7,140 nt of DNA. Source: Cyanobacteria bacterium UBA7694. GTDB lineage: Bacteria > Cyanobacteriota > Sericytochromatia > UBA7694. A model generated the notes under the pieces. It saw only the letters and a program-made list of their open reading frames with translations. It did not search any database and was not told the origin of the DNA. A program made the position numbers and the translations under genes. Of the stretch, positions 1 to 5,729 are shown piece after piece. The DNA lies in assembly GCA_002482705.1 (NCBI GenBank), contig DLGM01000273.1:1-7140 (forward strand), in the 5' to 3' direction. Within the stretch, counting starts at the first letter, position 1. Every line of letters begins with the position of its first letter.

Positions 1-1
1 T

Positions 2-460
2 GGAACCGACGTCATTTATTCTGGCACCGTATCTGCAGCCGTAGAAGGCGCCATTCGGGGGTTACCGGCTGTGGCCGTTTCCCTGGCTAGCTTTGACGAT
101 TTACATTACCACACTGCGGCCCAGTACATTCAAACTTTTCTTGAGCAGATTCGCTGGGAGCAGTTCCCCAAATATACGGTCATGAACGTCAACGTTCCGG
201 CAGTTGAACCCTCTGAACTTGCCGGGGTGCGCGTGACCCGGCTGGGCCTGCACCGCTTCCGCGACGTCTTTGAGCGCCGCAGTGATCTGCGGGGTCACGA
301 CTATTATTGGCAAACGGGCATTATTGAAGACTATGAGCAGGACCCGGACACGGATGTTATGGCCGTGCGGGAAAACTATGTTTCTGTGACGCCCATTCAC
401 TTTGACATGACCCGTTATGGCTTTATGGATGCTCTCGAAAGCTGGGATCTGCATCTCTAA
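2..460 (+). CDS. surE: 5'/3'-nucleotidase SurE, C-terminal part (5' end outside window)
   Basis: SurE is a metal-dependent nucleoside monophosphate phosphatase, usually cytosolic, that removes phosphate from 5'- and 3'-nucleotides. The reading frame is open from the left edge, so the gene is cut by the window rather than broken. The visible part begins inside the conserved stretch GTDVIYSGTVSAAVEGAIRG, which in the family follows the metal-binding N-terminal half. It continues with LPAVAVSL, then HYHTAAQ, VMNVNVPA, VTRLG, a YYW element, and the closing AVRENYVSVTPIHFD and DLHL tail, in the usual SurE order. The N-terminal Asp-Asp metal motif lies outside the window and cannot be checked. A Met codon at 71 is internal and is not a start. 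The TAA stop merges into a small terminator hairpin. Family assignment is by remembered motifs. Confidence 0.93.
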   Translation, partial: GTDVIYSGTVSAAVEGAIRGLPAVAVSLASFDDLHYHTAAQYIQTFLEQIRWEQFPKYTVMNVNVPAVEPSELAGVRVTRLGLHRFRDVFERRSDLRGHDYYWQTGIIEDYEQDPDTDVMAVRENYVSVTPIHFDMTRYGFMDALESWDLHL

Positions 461-480
461 AAAAGCGGATAACGCTTTTT
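460..480 (+). terminator. short intrinsic terminator after surE
   Basis: An AAAAGCG arm (461-467) pairs with CGCTTTT (473-479) across a GATAA loop. The A of the surE stop codon and the T at 480 extend the stem by one pair. The 3' arm itself supplies the T run. Only three GC pairs support it, so it may be a weak terminator that the larger hairpin just downstream reinforces. Confidence 0.5.
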
Positions 481-492
481 CAAATTCTCAAA

Positions 493-532
493 CGCTCTGG
501 GATCGGATACCATGTTAAAAGATCCCAGAGCG
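493..532 (+). promoter_or_regulatory. perfect 12-bp inverted repeat between surE and ald
   Basis: CGCTCTGGGATC at 493-504 is exactly the reverse complement of GATCCCAGAGCG at 521-532, with a 16-nt spacer. As RNA it would form a strong hairpin. It is followed by CTTATCGTTT rather than a clean T tract, so it is not a textbook intrinsic terminator. It lies about 60 nt upstream of the ald Shine-Dalgarno. It could be a second surE terminator, a transcript-stabilising hairpin or a protein-binding operator for ald. The sequence alone does not decide between these. Confidence 0.55.
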
Positions 533-592
533 CTTATCGTTTCTACTTCACAGCGCTTCAATTTTTGATTGCAGGTTGCCCTTTTTGCAGCC

Positions 593-598
593 AGGAGG
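593..598 (+). promoter_or_regulatory. Shine-Dalgarno site of ald
   Basis: A perfect AGGAGG lies 6 nt before the ATG at 605. It decides the start against the in-frame TTG at 569. Confidence 0.9.
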
Positions 599-604
599 AA
601 TTAC

Positions 605-1696
605 ATGAAAATCGGTGTACCCAAAGAGATTAAAGACAACGAGAACCGGGTAGCAATGACCCCCACGGGCGTGACCGCCTTAGTGGGCCAAGGTCACCAG
701 GTCTTTGTTCAAAAAGATGCAGGCCTCGGCAGTTCTTTCACCAACGAAGACTATCAAGCCGCAGGTGCCCACTTGCTTGCCACCGCAGATGAAGTCTTTG
801 GTGAAGCAGACATGATTCTCAAGGTTAAAGACCCCATGCCCGAAGAGTTCGGCCGTATCCGGGAAGGCCAATTGGTGTTCACCTATCTCCACCTGGCTGC
901 TTCTCGTGAACTCACAGAGGCTCTGCTCAAAAGTGGCTGTATCGGGATTGCCTATGAAACCATTCAGATGCCCAACCGCTCGCTTCCGCTGCTGACTCCG
1001 ATGTCAGAAATTGCCGGACGCATGTCTGTGCAAATTGGGGCGCAATATCTCGAAAAACGCAATGGTGGGCGTGGTGTGTTGCTTGGCGGGGTCTCTGGTG
1101 TACCTTCCGCCAATGTGGTGATTGTGGGCGCGGGTGTGTCTGGCACCCAAGCTGCCAAAGTGGCGCTGGGTATGGGCGCGTTTGTCACGATTCTCGATAA
1201 AAACATTGACCGCCTCCGTTACCTTGATGACATTCTCGAGGGCCGTTTTGAAACCGTGGCTTCGGATCCTGTTTCGGTGGCGCGCAGCGTCTCGTTTGCC
1301 GACTTATTGATTGGGGCTGTACTGGTGCCTGGTGCCAAAGCGCCGCGTCTGGTGACCGAAGAGATGGTCAAGAATATGAAAGAGGGCAGCGTGATCGTTG
1401 ATATCTCAATTGATCAGGGTGGCTGCGTTGAGACGATTGCTCCCACCTCCCACAGCAATCCCACCTATGTGAAACATGGGGTCATTCATTATGGGGTGAC
1501 CAACATGCCCGGTGCTGTACCGCGCACTTCCACCTATGCCTTGACCAACGTGACCTTGCCTTATGTCATGGAGCTGGCGGCTAAAGGTTATCCCCAAGCG
1601 ATTGAAAACAACGAACCATTGCGCTTGGGTGTCAACGTCGAGCGCGGCAAGCTGGTGCATCCGGAAGTGGCTGCTGTATTCCCCGATTTGGTCTAA
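605..1696 (+). CDS. ald: alanine dehydrogenase (NAD-dependent)
   Basis: Catalyses the reversible oxidative deamination of L-alanine to pyruvate and ammonium with NAD, in the cytoplasm. The protein is 363 residues, close to the usual ~370. The N-terminus MKIGVPKEIKDNENRVA is typical. Family key residues fall at the expected numbers: Arg15 and Lys75 (substrate binding), His96 (catalytic, in YLHLA), the nucleotide-binding loop GAGVSG at 175-180, Asp198 at the end of the second Rossmann strand (NAD preference), and Asp270 in DISIDQGG. I chose the ATG at 605 because AGGAGG (593-598) sits 6 nt upstream and the protein then begins exactly like the family. The TTG at 569 would add 12 residues with no ribosome site. 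The gene has its own strong terminator, so it looks monocistronic. No active-site residue is missing. Confidence 0.96.
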   Translation: MKIGVPKEIKDNENRVAMTPTGVTALVGQGHQVFVQKDAGLGSSFTNEDYQAAGAHLLATADEVFGEADMILKVKDPMPEEFGRIREGQLVFTYLHLAASRELTEALLKSGCIGIAYETIQMPNRSLPLLTPMSEIAGRMSVQIGAQYLEKRNGGRGVLLGGVSGVPSANVVIVGAGVSGTQAAKVALGMGAFVTILDKNIDRLRYLDDILEGRFETVASDPVSVARSVSFADLLIGAVLVPGAKAPRLVTEEMVKNMKEGSVIVDISIDQGGCVETIAPTSHSNPTYVKHGVIHYGVTNMPGAVPRTSTYALTNVTLPYVMELAAKGYPQAIENNEPLRLGVNVERGKLVHPEVAAVFPDLV

Positions 1697-1711
1697 GCAC
1701 CATCAGTTATA

Positions 1712-1717
1712 TATAAT
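1712..1717 (+). promoter_or_regulatory. possible -10 box for the small lipoprotein gene
   Basis: TATAAT at 1712-1717 matches the sigma-70 -10 consensus perfectly and lies just before the ald terminator. A start site about 7 nt downstream would fall inside the 5' arm of the hairpin, so transcripts from here would not form the whole terminator. The only -35 candidate is TTGGTC at 1688-1693 (3 of 6, 18-nt spacer), overlapping the end of ald. The call rests on the -10 alone. Confidence 0.3.
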
Positions 1718-1750
1718 AAAGCCCTGGGGTCAAGGCTCCGGGGCTTTTAT
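1718..1750 (+). terminator. intrinsic terminator of ald
   Basis: AAAGCCC (1718-1724) pairs with GGGCTTT (1741-1747). The stem continues with TGGGG against CTCCG, including two G-T wobbles, and closes on a 6-nt TCAAGG loop. The distal arm runs into TTTTAT. The strength is good. It ends only about 18 nt before the next ATG, so the following gene needs its own promoter or read-through. Confidence 0.88.
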
Positions 1751-1765
1751 CATAGGGAGATCGGG

Positions 1766-2194
1766 ATGTGGCGAATCATTTTAGGATTGTGTTTATTTCT
1801 GGGTGGGATGGCCTGTGCTCCTCAGCGTCAGCCCGATCCGCAAAGGGTGACGCCCTCACCCATGGCTGAACTCCCCCTCAAGGCCGAAGAATTTCGCCAG
1901 TTGCGCACCCTCAAAGGCCATTTTACCGGGGGCACCTGGAATGCGGATACCGATGCCTTTAATGGAAAACGCCACCAAGTGATGTTGGCTCTTGAGCAGT
2001 TGCTGCAAGATCAAACGTTATCTCGGGCTGAACTTGTGGCGCTGTTGGGAGAGCCGGATGCGGTGCGCCCGGCGCCGGAAGGGTCTGCTGGTGAGCAACT
2101 GATCTATTTTTGGCGGGGCTGGCATGACTATCTCTTTTTTACCTTGATTGAGGGACAACCTCTGCGGGCAGAGTGGTATTTTGCCTATGAATAA
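1766..2194 (+). CDS. small predicted lipoprotein, unknown function
   Basis: I do not recognise a named gene. The 142-residue protein starts with a short signal peptide (MWRIILGLCLFLGGMAC) and a probable lipid-attachment Cys17. Position -3 is Gly rather than Leu, so the lipobox is imperfect. A Pro/Gln-rich linker (about 18-35) leads to a compact domain. Distinctive segments are LKGHFTGGTWNADTDAF (49-65), GKRH (67-70), LVALLGEPDAV (90-100) and YFWRGWHDYLFF (114-125), ending in WYFAYE. A helix carrying LLGEPD followed by aromatic beta-type segments recalls the BamE/SmpA-type layout, but this is only a resemblance. The ribosome site AGGGAG (1754-1759) is 6 nt before the ATG. It lies between ald and a second lipoprotein gene on the same strand. 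Location at the envelope is inferred from the signal peptide. Confidence 0.82.
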   Translation: MWRIILGLCLFLGGMACAPQRQPDPQRVTPSPMAELPLKAEEFRQLRTLKGHFTGGTWNADTDAFNGKRHQVMLALEQLLQDQTLSRAELVALLGEPDAVRPAPEGSAGEQLIYFWRGWHDYLFFTLIEGQPLRAEWYFAYE

Positions 2195-2259
2195 GCAGTT
2201 TTCCCCGAGGGACGTGGCAGTTTACGAAAAATTTTTAGCATATTTTTGGTAATTAGGGC

Positions 2260-2265
2260 TATAAT
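2260..2265 (+). promoter_or_regulatory. -10 box upstream of the PLD-family lipoprotein
   Basis: A perfect TATAAT stands in an AT-rich stretch. The best -35 candidate is TTAGCA at 2235-2240 (4 of 6), with a long 19-nt spacer. Transcription would begin near 2272, which argues against the TTG at 2272 being the start codon and for the ATG at 2296. Confidence 0.5.
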
Positions 2266-2295
2266 ACACCATTGACTATTTCCAGGGGTACGCCC

Positions 2296-3585
2296 ATGCA
2301 ACATTTAACTCGTATTGTTTCGACCCTGTGTGCAGCTTTGACGCTTGCTGCTTGCGCCCAATCTGTCCCCATGAACTATGGACAGATGGCTCCCAATGGC
2401 CAACTGGGTGCCATGAATGCAGGCCTTCGTGCAGCATCAGTTCCGACCGCAACGACCAATCTGCCTTTTCTGGCCATGTTTAACAATGCTTACAAAGGCC
2501 TGTTGGCTGAAAATGAAGCCATCGGCAAAGCTGATCCGCGCAATGTCGACAAATATTTCTTTGGCCTGATTGATTCGGCACGCAAAACTTTAGATGGGGC
2601 TTTTTACGACATTCATGATGAAGCCACTGTGGCTGCACTGATCCGGGCTAAACAGCGCGGTGTCGTGGTGCGAATCGTGACCGAGTATGACAGCCTCAAT
2701 GAAAAAAACAATCCTACGGTTCCGCGTCAATCGATTGCCCAACTGCGGGCTGCGGGCATCGAAGTGCGCCATGATCCCCCCACTAACCGGGGCCTGATGC
2801 ACAATAAATTCATGATTGTGGACAATGCCACCATTTGGACGGGCTCCTTGAACCTGACCACTTCTTCGATTTATCACCACAATAACAACAGCGTGATGAT
2901 CCGTTCGCCCCAACTGGCTGCCAACTTTAATGCCGAGTTCAAACGCATGTTTGAACAGGGTATCTATGGCCCCAACCCCCACGAAATTCCTTATCCTGAA
3001 GTCAATGTCAGCGGTATTTCGGTGCGCACCTTCTTCTCACCGGGTGGCAATGCCGTCTCGTCGATCTTAGAAGAACTGAACAAATCCAAAAAGAATATCA
3101 AGTTCATGGCTTTCTCAATGACCGACAAAAACATCTTGGCGGTTATGCAGGCTAAAAAGCAGGCGGGTTTACAGGTTGAAGGCGTTTTTGATACCTGCTT
3201 GATTCCCCAATACTCGATCTACTGGGATCTCAAAAAGAGCGGGATTATGGCTCTCAGCGATGGTAACCAGGCGTTGATGCACCACAAAGTCATGATCATT
3301 GATGATGAGACTGTGGTCACGGGTTCATTTAACTTCTCCAAGAACGCCCAAAACAACAATGGCGAAAATGCCCTGATTATCAAGTCTCCCGCCATTGCCA
3401 AGCAGTTTAATGACGAGTACTATCGCATTCGCCGTGCTGCTTTTGACAATAAAAACCTGCCGCCTTATGATCACCCTGCCTGTAACAAGCGCAGTACGAC
3501 TCCGGCTGCTCCGGCTCCGGGGGCTGTCAGTGCTCAGTCCGCAGGCCCGGTGCTCTCACCTGCGGCCCTTGAAGGTTATGAATAA
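2296..3585 (+). CDS. phospholipase D-family lipoprotein with two HKD motifs
   Basis: A 429-residue exported protein of the PLD superfamily, whose members cleave or transfer phosphodiesters (phospholipids, cardiolipin or nucleic acids) through a phospho-histidine intermediate. The signal peptide ends in LTLAAC, giving lipidated Cys20. Two catalytic half-sites are intact. The first has His169, Lys171, Asp176 and GSLN at 183-186. The second has His329, Lys331, Asp336 and GSFN at 343-346. Both lie in the order expected for a pseudo-twofold active site. Apart from signal-peptide Cys12 and Cys20, only Cys301 and Cys396 occur, which could form a disulfide outside the cytoplasm. The tail after about 400 is Ala/Pro/Ser-rich. 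I chose the ATG at 2296 because AGGGG (2284-2288) precedes it by 7 nt. Substrate cannot be told: nuclease, phospholipase and cardiolipin-synthase-like roles all remain open. Confidence 0.9.
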   Translation: MQHLTRIVSTLCAALTLAACAQSVPMNYGQMAPNGQLGAMNAGLRAASVPTATTNLPFLAMFNNAYKGLLAENEAIGKADPRNVDKYFFGLIDSARKTLDGAFYDIHDEATVAALIRAKQRGVVVRIVTEYDSLNEKNNPTVPRQSIAQLRAAGIEVRHDPPTNRGLMHNKFMIVDNATIWTGSLNLTTSSIYHHNNNSVMIRSPQLAANFNAEFKRMFEQGIYGPNPHEIPYPEVNVSGISVRTFFSPGGNAVSSILEELNKSKKNIKFMAFSMTDKNILAVMQAKKQAGLQVEGVFDTCLIPQYSIYWDLKKSGIMALSDGNQALMHHKVMIIDDETVVTGSFNFSKNAQNNNGENALIIKSPAIAKQFNDEYYRIRRAAFDNKNLPPYDHPACNKRSTTPAAPAPGAVSAQSAGPVLSPAALEGYE

Positions 3586-3597
3586 ACCCAGCTAAGC

Positions 3598-3634
3598 CAA
3601 AACCCCCTGTGTGACACACAGGAGGTTTTGTTTT
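3598..3634. terminator. bidirectional terminator between the PLD gene and uppP
   Basis: CAAAACC (3598-3604) and CCTGTGT (3606-3612) pair with ACACAGG (3616-3622) and GGTTTTG (3624-3630). There is a single C-A mismatch and a 3-nt GAC loop. T runs follow on the plus strand (TTTTGTTTT). On the minus strand the arm ends in TTTTGG. It lies between two convergent stop codons (3585 and 3639), so it can end both transcripts. Confidence 0.9.
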
Positions 3635-3638
3635 GTGT

Positions 3639-4451
3639 CTAGATGTCAGCGATAGGAAACATCAGGCTCAGAACCAAGAAAATCACGCCGATCACAATCC
3701 GGTAATACCCAAAATACTTAAAGCTCAATTTTTCTAACAAACCAATAAAGAGCTTAACTGCCAATAGGGCATACACAAAAGCTGCCACCATCCCTACTGC
3801 CAGGGCCGTTATTTCATCGCCATTAAAAGCATGGGCTGTTTTTAGCAGATCATAACCCGTGGCTGCCAGCATGGTCGGAATGGCCAATAAAAAAGAAAAC
3901 TCAGTAGCTTGGCGCTTATTCAGGCCTTGAGACAGGCCGCCGATGATGGTAGCCGCAGCGCGAGAGACCCCCGGAATCATGGATACACATTGGATCAGGC
4001 CAATCAGCAGGGCATTGCGTACCGGTAAGGTTTCCGGCTCATAATGGGAGGGTTGTTCTTCAATCCAACGATCCATAACAATCAGAATGATCCGCCCCAC
4101 AATCAGGCCAATGCTCACAGTCAGGGGGCTAAAGAGGAACTTCTTAATCACCTTATAAGCTAAAAAGCCAATCGTGGCTGTGGGCAGAAAAGCCAAAATC
4201 AGGCGCTGGTAAATGGCCCAGCCCTGCACCAAGCGTTTGGCATAAATCAGCAGAATGGCCAGAATGGCTCCCAACTGAATGGCGACTTCAAAAGACTTTA
4301 AAAACTCAGTGTTTTGCAGCTTGAGTAAAAAAGAGGTGAGAATCAGGTGTCCGGTTGACGAAACCGGTAAAAATTCGGTCATACCCTCGACCATGCCAAG
4401 AATGATTACATCTAGCAGGGAGGGGACAGTTGTTACTTCCACAAGGGTCAT
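3639..4451 (-). CDS. uppP: undecaprenyl-diphosphatase (UppP/BacA)
   Basis: Integral membrane enzyme that dephosphorylates undecaprenyl diphosphate, so that the lipid carrier can be reused for peptidoglycan and other envelope polymers. The length is 270 residues, normal for the family, with multiple hydrophobic helices throughout. The active-site motif GMVEGMTEFLPVSSTGHL gives Glu22, Glu26, Ser32 and His35, matching E. coli Glu17, Glu21, Ser27 and His30. The second motif is PGVSRAAATI, with Arg164 matching E. coli Arg174. The serine usually found after that Arg is Ala here, a substitution I regard as tolerated. The ATG at 4451 has only a close AGGA (4455-4458). A short ORF on the same strand ends 5 nt before it, so translation may be coupled. 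It faces the PLD gene and shares its terminator. It is likely at the end of the aldolase-mtnA transcript. Confidence 0.95.
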   Translation of the reverse strand: MTLVEVTTVPSLLDVIILGMVEGMTEFLPVSSTGHLILTSFLLKLQNTEFLKSFEVAIQLGAILAILLIYAKRLVQGWAIYQRLILAFLPTATIGFLAYKVIKKFLFSPLTVSIGLIVGRIILIVMDRWIEEQPSHYEPETLPVRNALLIGLIQCVSMIPGVSRAAATIIGGLSQGLNKRQATEFSFLLAIPTMLAATGYDLLKTAHAFNGDEITALAVGMVAAFVYALLAVKLFIGLLEKLSFKYFGYYRIVIGVIFLVLSLMFPIADI

Positions 4452-4456
4452 TTTTC

Positions 4457-4624
4457 CTAGATATTCTTTAGAGCCAAGGCTCTTGTCTTTAAGGATGCCT
4501 GAAAGGCCATGCTTTTGTCAGTGATAAGTGCCATGGCTAATAGACCAGGAAGAATGTGCCCAATACCAAAGGGGCCATGGGAATGGGTACAAGCAAGGAA
4601 CTCATTTGCAGCAGTAACAGTATT
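4457..4624 (-). pseudogene. decayed tandem copy of the mtnA 3' end
   Basis: The segment 4484-4524 matches mtnA 4682-4722 at 32 of 41 positions with no gap. In the same frame it reads ALITDKSMAFQASLKT against MtnA ALVTDKGIWDQASLKT. Both then end in Ile plus stop, with the copy 3 codons longer. The frame is open from 4624 to the TAG at 4457-4459, and a Met codon at 4534 would give a 25-residue peptide. Further upstream, P-x-F-x-I ... P ... L resembles MtnA PSFDITPVSL more weakly. A second anchor, AGAAGTTC (minus strand, plus positions 4638-4645), matches mtnA at 4828-4835 with a different offset, implying an 8-nt net indel and a frameshift. The simplest reading is a relic of a second mtnA end, about 190 bp long. 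Only the 41-nt match is firm. Confidence 0.5.
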
Positions 4625-4650
4625 TCAAATACCGCAGGAACTTCTGACAT
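4537..4650 (-). CDS. possible 37-residue hydrophobic small protein
   Basis: A short ORF starts 13 nt after the mtnA stop codon. Its Shine-Dalgarno-like AAGGGGG overlaps that stop and lies 8 nt before the ATG. The product has just two charged residues (Glu3 and Glu9) and one long hydrophobic stretch (about 10-36, with PIPMAP in the middle), so it could be a single membrane segment. Against it, the first codons (SEVP) line up with MtnA QEVR, so the ORF may be only the frameshifted beginning of the decayed mtnA copy. It overlaps the relic frame. I list it because the start signal is better than expected for noise, but I consider it less likely than not to be a real gene. Confidence 0.27.
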   Translation of the reverse strand: MSEVPAVFEILLLLQMSSLLVPIPMAPLVLGTFFLVY

Positions 4651-4663
4651 CAACAATACCCCC

Positions 4664-5665
4664 TTAGATACAGTGCAAGCCTGTTTTTAAAGATGCCTGA
4701 TCCCAGATGCCTTTGTCAGTGACCAACGCGGTCACCAGACTGACCGGTGTGATATCAAAAGATGGGTTATAAACAGGGGCTTGTTCTGGAGCCCAGATCA
4801 CGTTGCCAAAACTGCCGCTGGCCCCGCGAACTTCTTGGGGTGGGCGTTCTTCAATCGGAATCTGGGCACCCGTGGCACAGGTGGGGTCAATGGTGGAGTA
4901 AGGAGCCACTGGATAAAAAGGAAGATGATGATAGTGGGCGTTTACCGCTACGCTGTAGGTGCCAATTTTATTGGCGAAGTCACCGTTGGCGGCGACGCGA
5001 TCAGCGCCTAAAAACACCTTGTTGATTTTGCCCTGAGCCATGAGCATGGCTGCCATATTGTCGCTGATCAAGGTATAGGGAATGCCCAATCGGGCCAATT
5101 CCCAGGCTGTTAAACGGGCACCCTGTAACAGCGGGCGTGTTTCGTCGACATACACATGCAGACGTTTCCCCTGTTCCCAGGCGGTGCGAATGACCCCTAG
5201 TGCCGTACCAATGCCTGCTGTTGCCAACCCGCCACTATTACAGTGGGTCAAGATCCGGTCTCCGTCATCAATTAACGTTGCGCCATAGGTGCCCATGGCT
5301 TGGCAGAGGGCGATATCTTCTTCAAAAATCAGCAGGGCTTCGCTGAGCATTGTCTGTGGAGCACAGGCCCATAAGCGATCAATGGCCCACATCAAATTGA
5401 CGGCGGTAGGGCGTGCTGCGCGTAAGGCTTGGGCAACCCGTTGCAATTCTTCACCTTTGTGGTCCTGGGCATACAGCCCTAAACACAGGGCTGCTGCAAC
5501 CCCAATTAAAGGGGCACCTCTGACTTTGAGCTGTTGAATGGCGTGAATCATCACTTCTGGCTCAGTGGCATCTAACCAGTGTTGCTCAGCGGGTAAAGCC
5601 TGTTGGTCTAAGAGATGAATACGTGCGTTGGCGAGACGAATTCCCAGGGCATTTAAAGTAGGCAT
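4664..5665 (-). CDS. mtnA: S-methyl-5-thioribose-1-phosphate isomerase
   Basis: Converts 5-methylthioribose 1-phosphate (and, in the 5-deoxyribose salvage variant, 5-deoxyribose 1-phosphate) to the ribulose 1-phosphate isomer, in the cytoplasm. The protein is 333 residues, slightly short of the common ~345. Motifs in order are VRGAPLIGVAAA (48-59), ILTHCNSGGLAT (138-149) with catalytic Cys142, VYVDETRPLLQGARLTAWEL (171-190), GADRVAANGD (220-229) with catalytic Asp222, ANKIGTY (231-237), and near the end PSFDITP (301-307). The ATG at 5665 has AAGGA 11 nt upstream, a rather long spacing. It begins 64 nt after the stop of the class II aldolase gene, with no terminator between, so the two form an operon. 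The related eIF2B-type regulatory proteins are excluded by the intact Cys/Asp pair. Confidence 0.95.
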   Translation of the reverse strand: MPTLNALGIRLANARIHLLDQQALPAEQHWLDATEPEVMIHAIQQLKVRGAPLIGVAAALCLGLYAQDHKGEELQRVAQALRAARPTAVNLMWAIDRLWACAPQTMLSEALLIFEEDIALCQAMGTYGATLIDDGDRILTHCNSGGLATAGIGTALGVIRTAWEQGKRLHVYVDETRPLLQGARLTAWELARLGIPYTLISDNMAAMLMAQGKINKVFLGADRVAANGDFANKIGTYSVAVNAHYHHLPFYPVAPYSTIDPTCATGAQIPIEERPPQEVRGASGSFGNVIWAPEQAPVYNPSFDITPVSLVTALVTDKGIWDQASLKTGLHCI

Positions 5666-5729
5666 GGGGTCAAGGGTCCTTGTATGAGATCGGGCATGTG
5701 TCTGTCATTCAGTATACGTTTGATAAGGC

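Noticed and set aside
101..454. Minus-strand ORF opposite surE
   Set aside because: It is a shadow of the surE coding strand, with no family resemblance and no ribosome site.
569..604. TTG start 12 codons upstream for ald
   Set aside because: It has no ribosome site, while the ATG at 605 has a perfect AGGAGG and the family N-terminus.
2272..2295. TTG start 8 codons upstream for the PLD lipoprotein
   Set aside because: It lies about at the predicted transcription start and would place extra residues before an otherwise normal signal peptide.
2590..2982. Minus-strand ORF opposite the PLD gene
   Set aside because: It is antisense to the first HKD region of a convincing gene and shows no motif of its own.
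4762..5537. Several plus-strand ORFs opposite mtnA
   Set aside because: They overlap conserved MtnA motifs on the other strand and have low-complexity shadow compositions.
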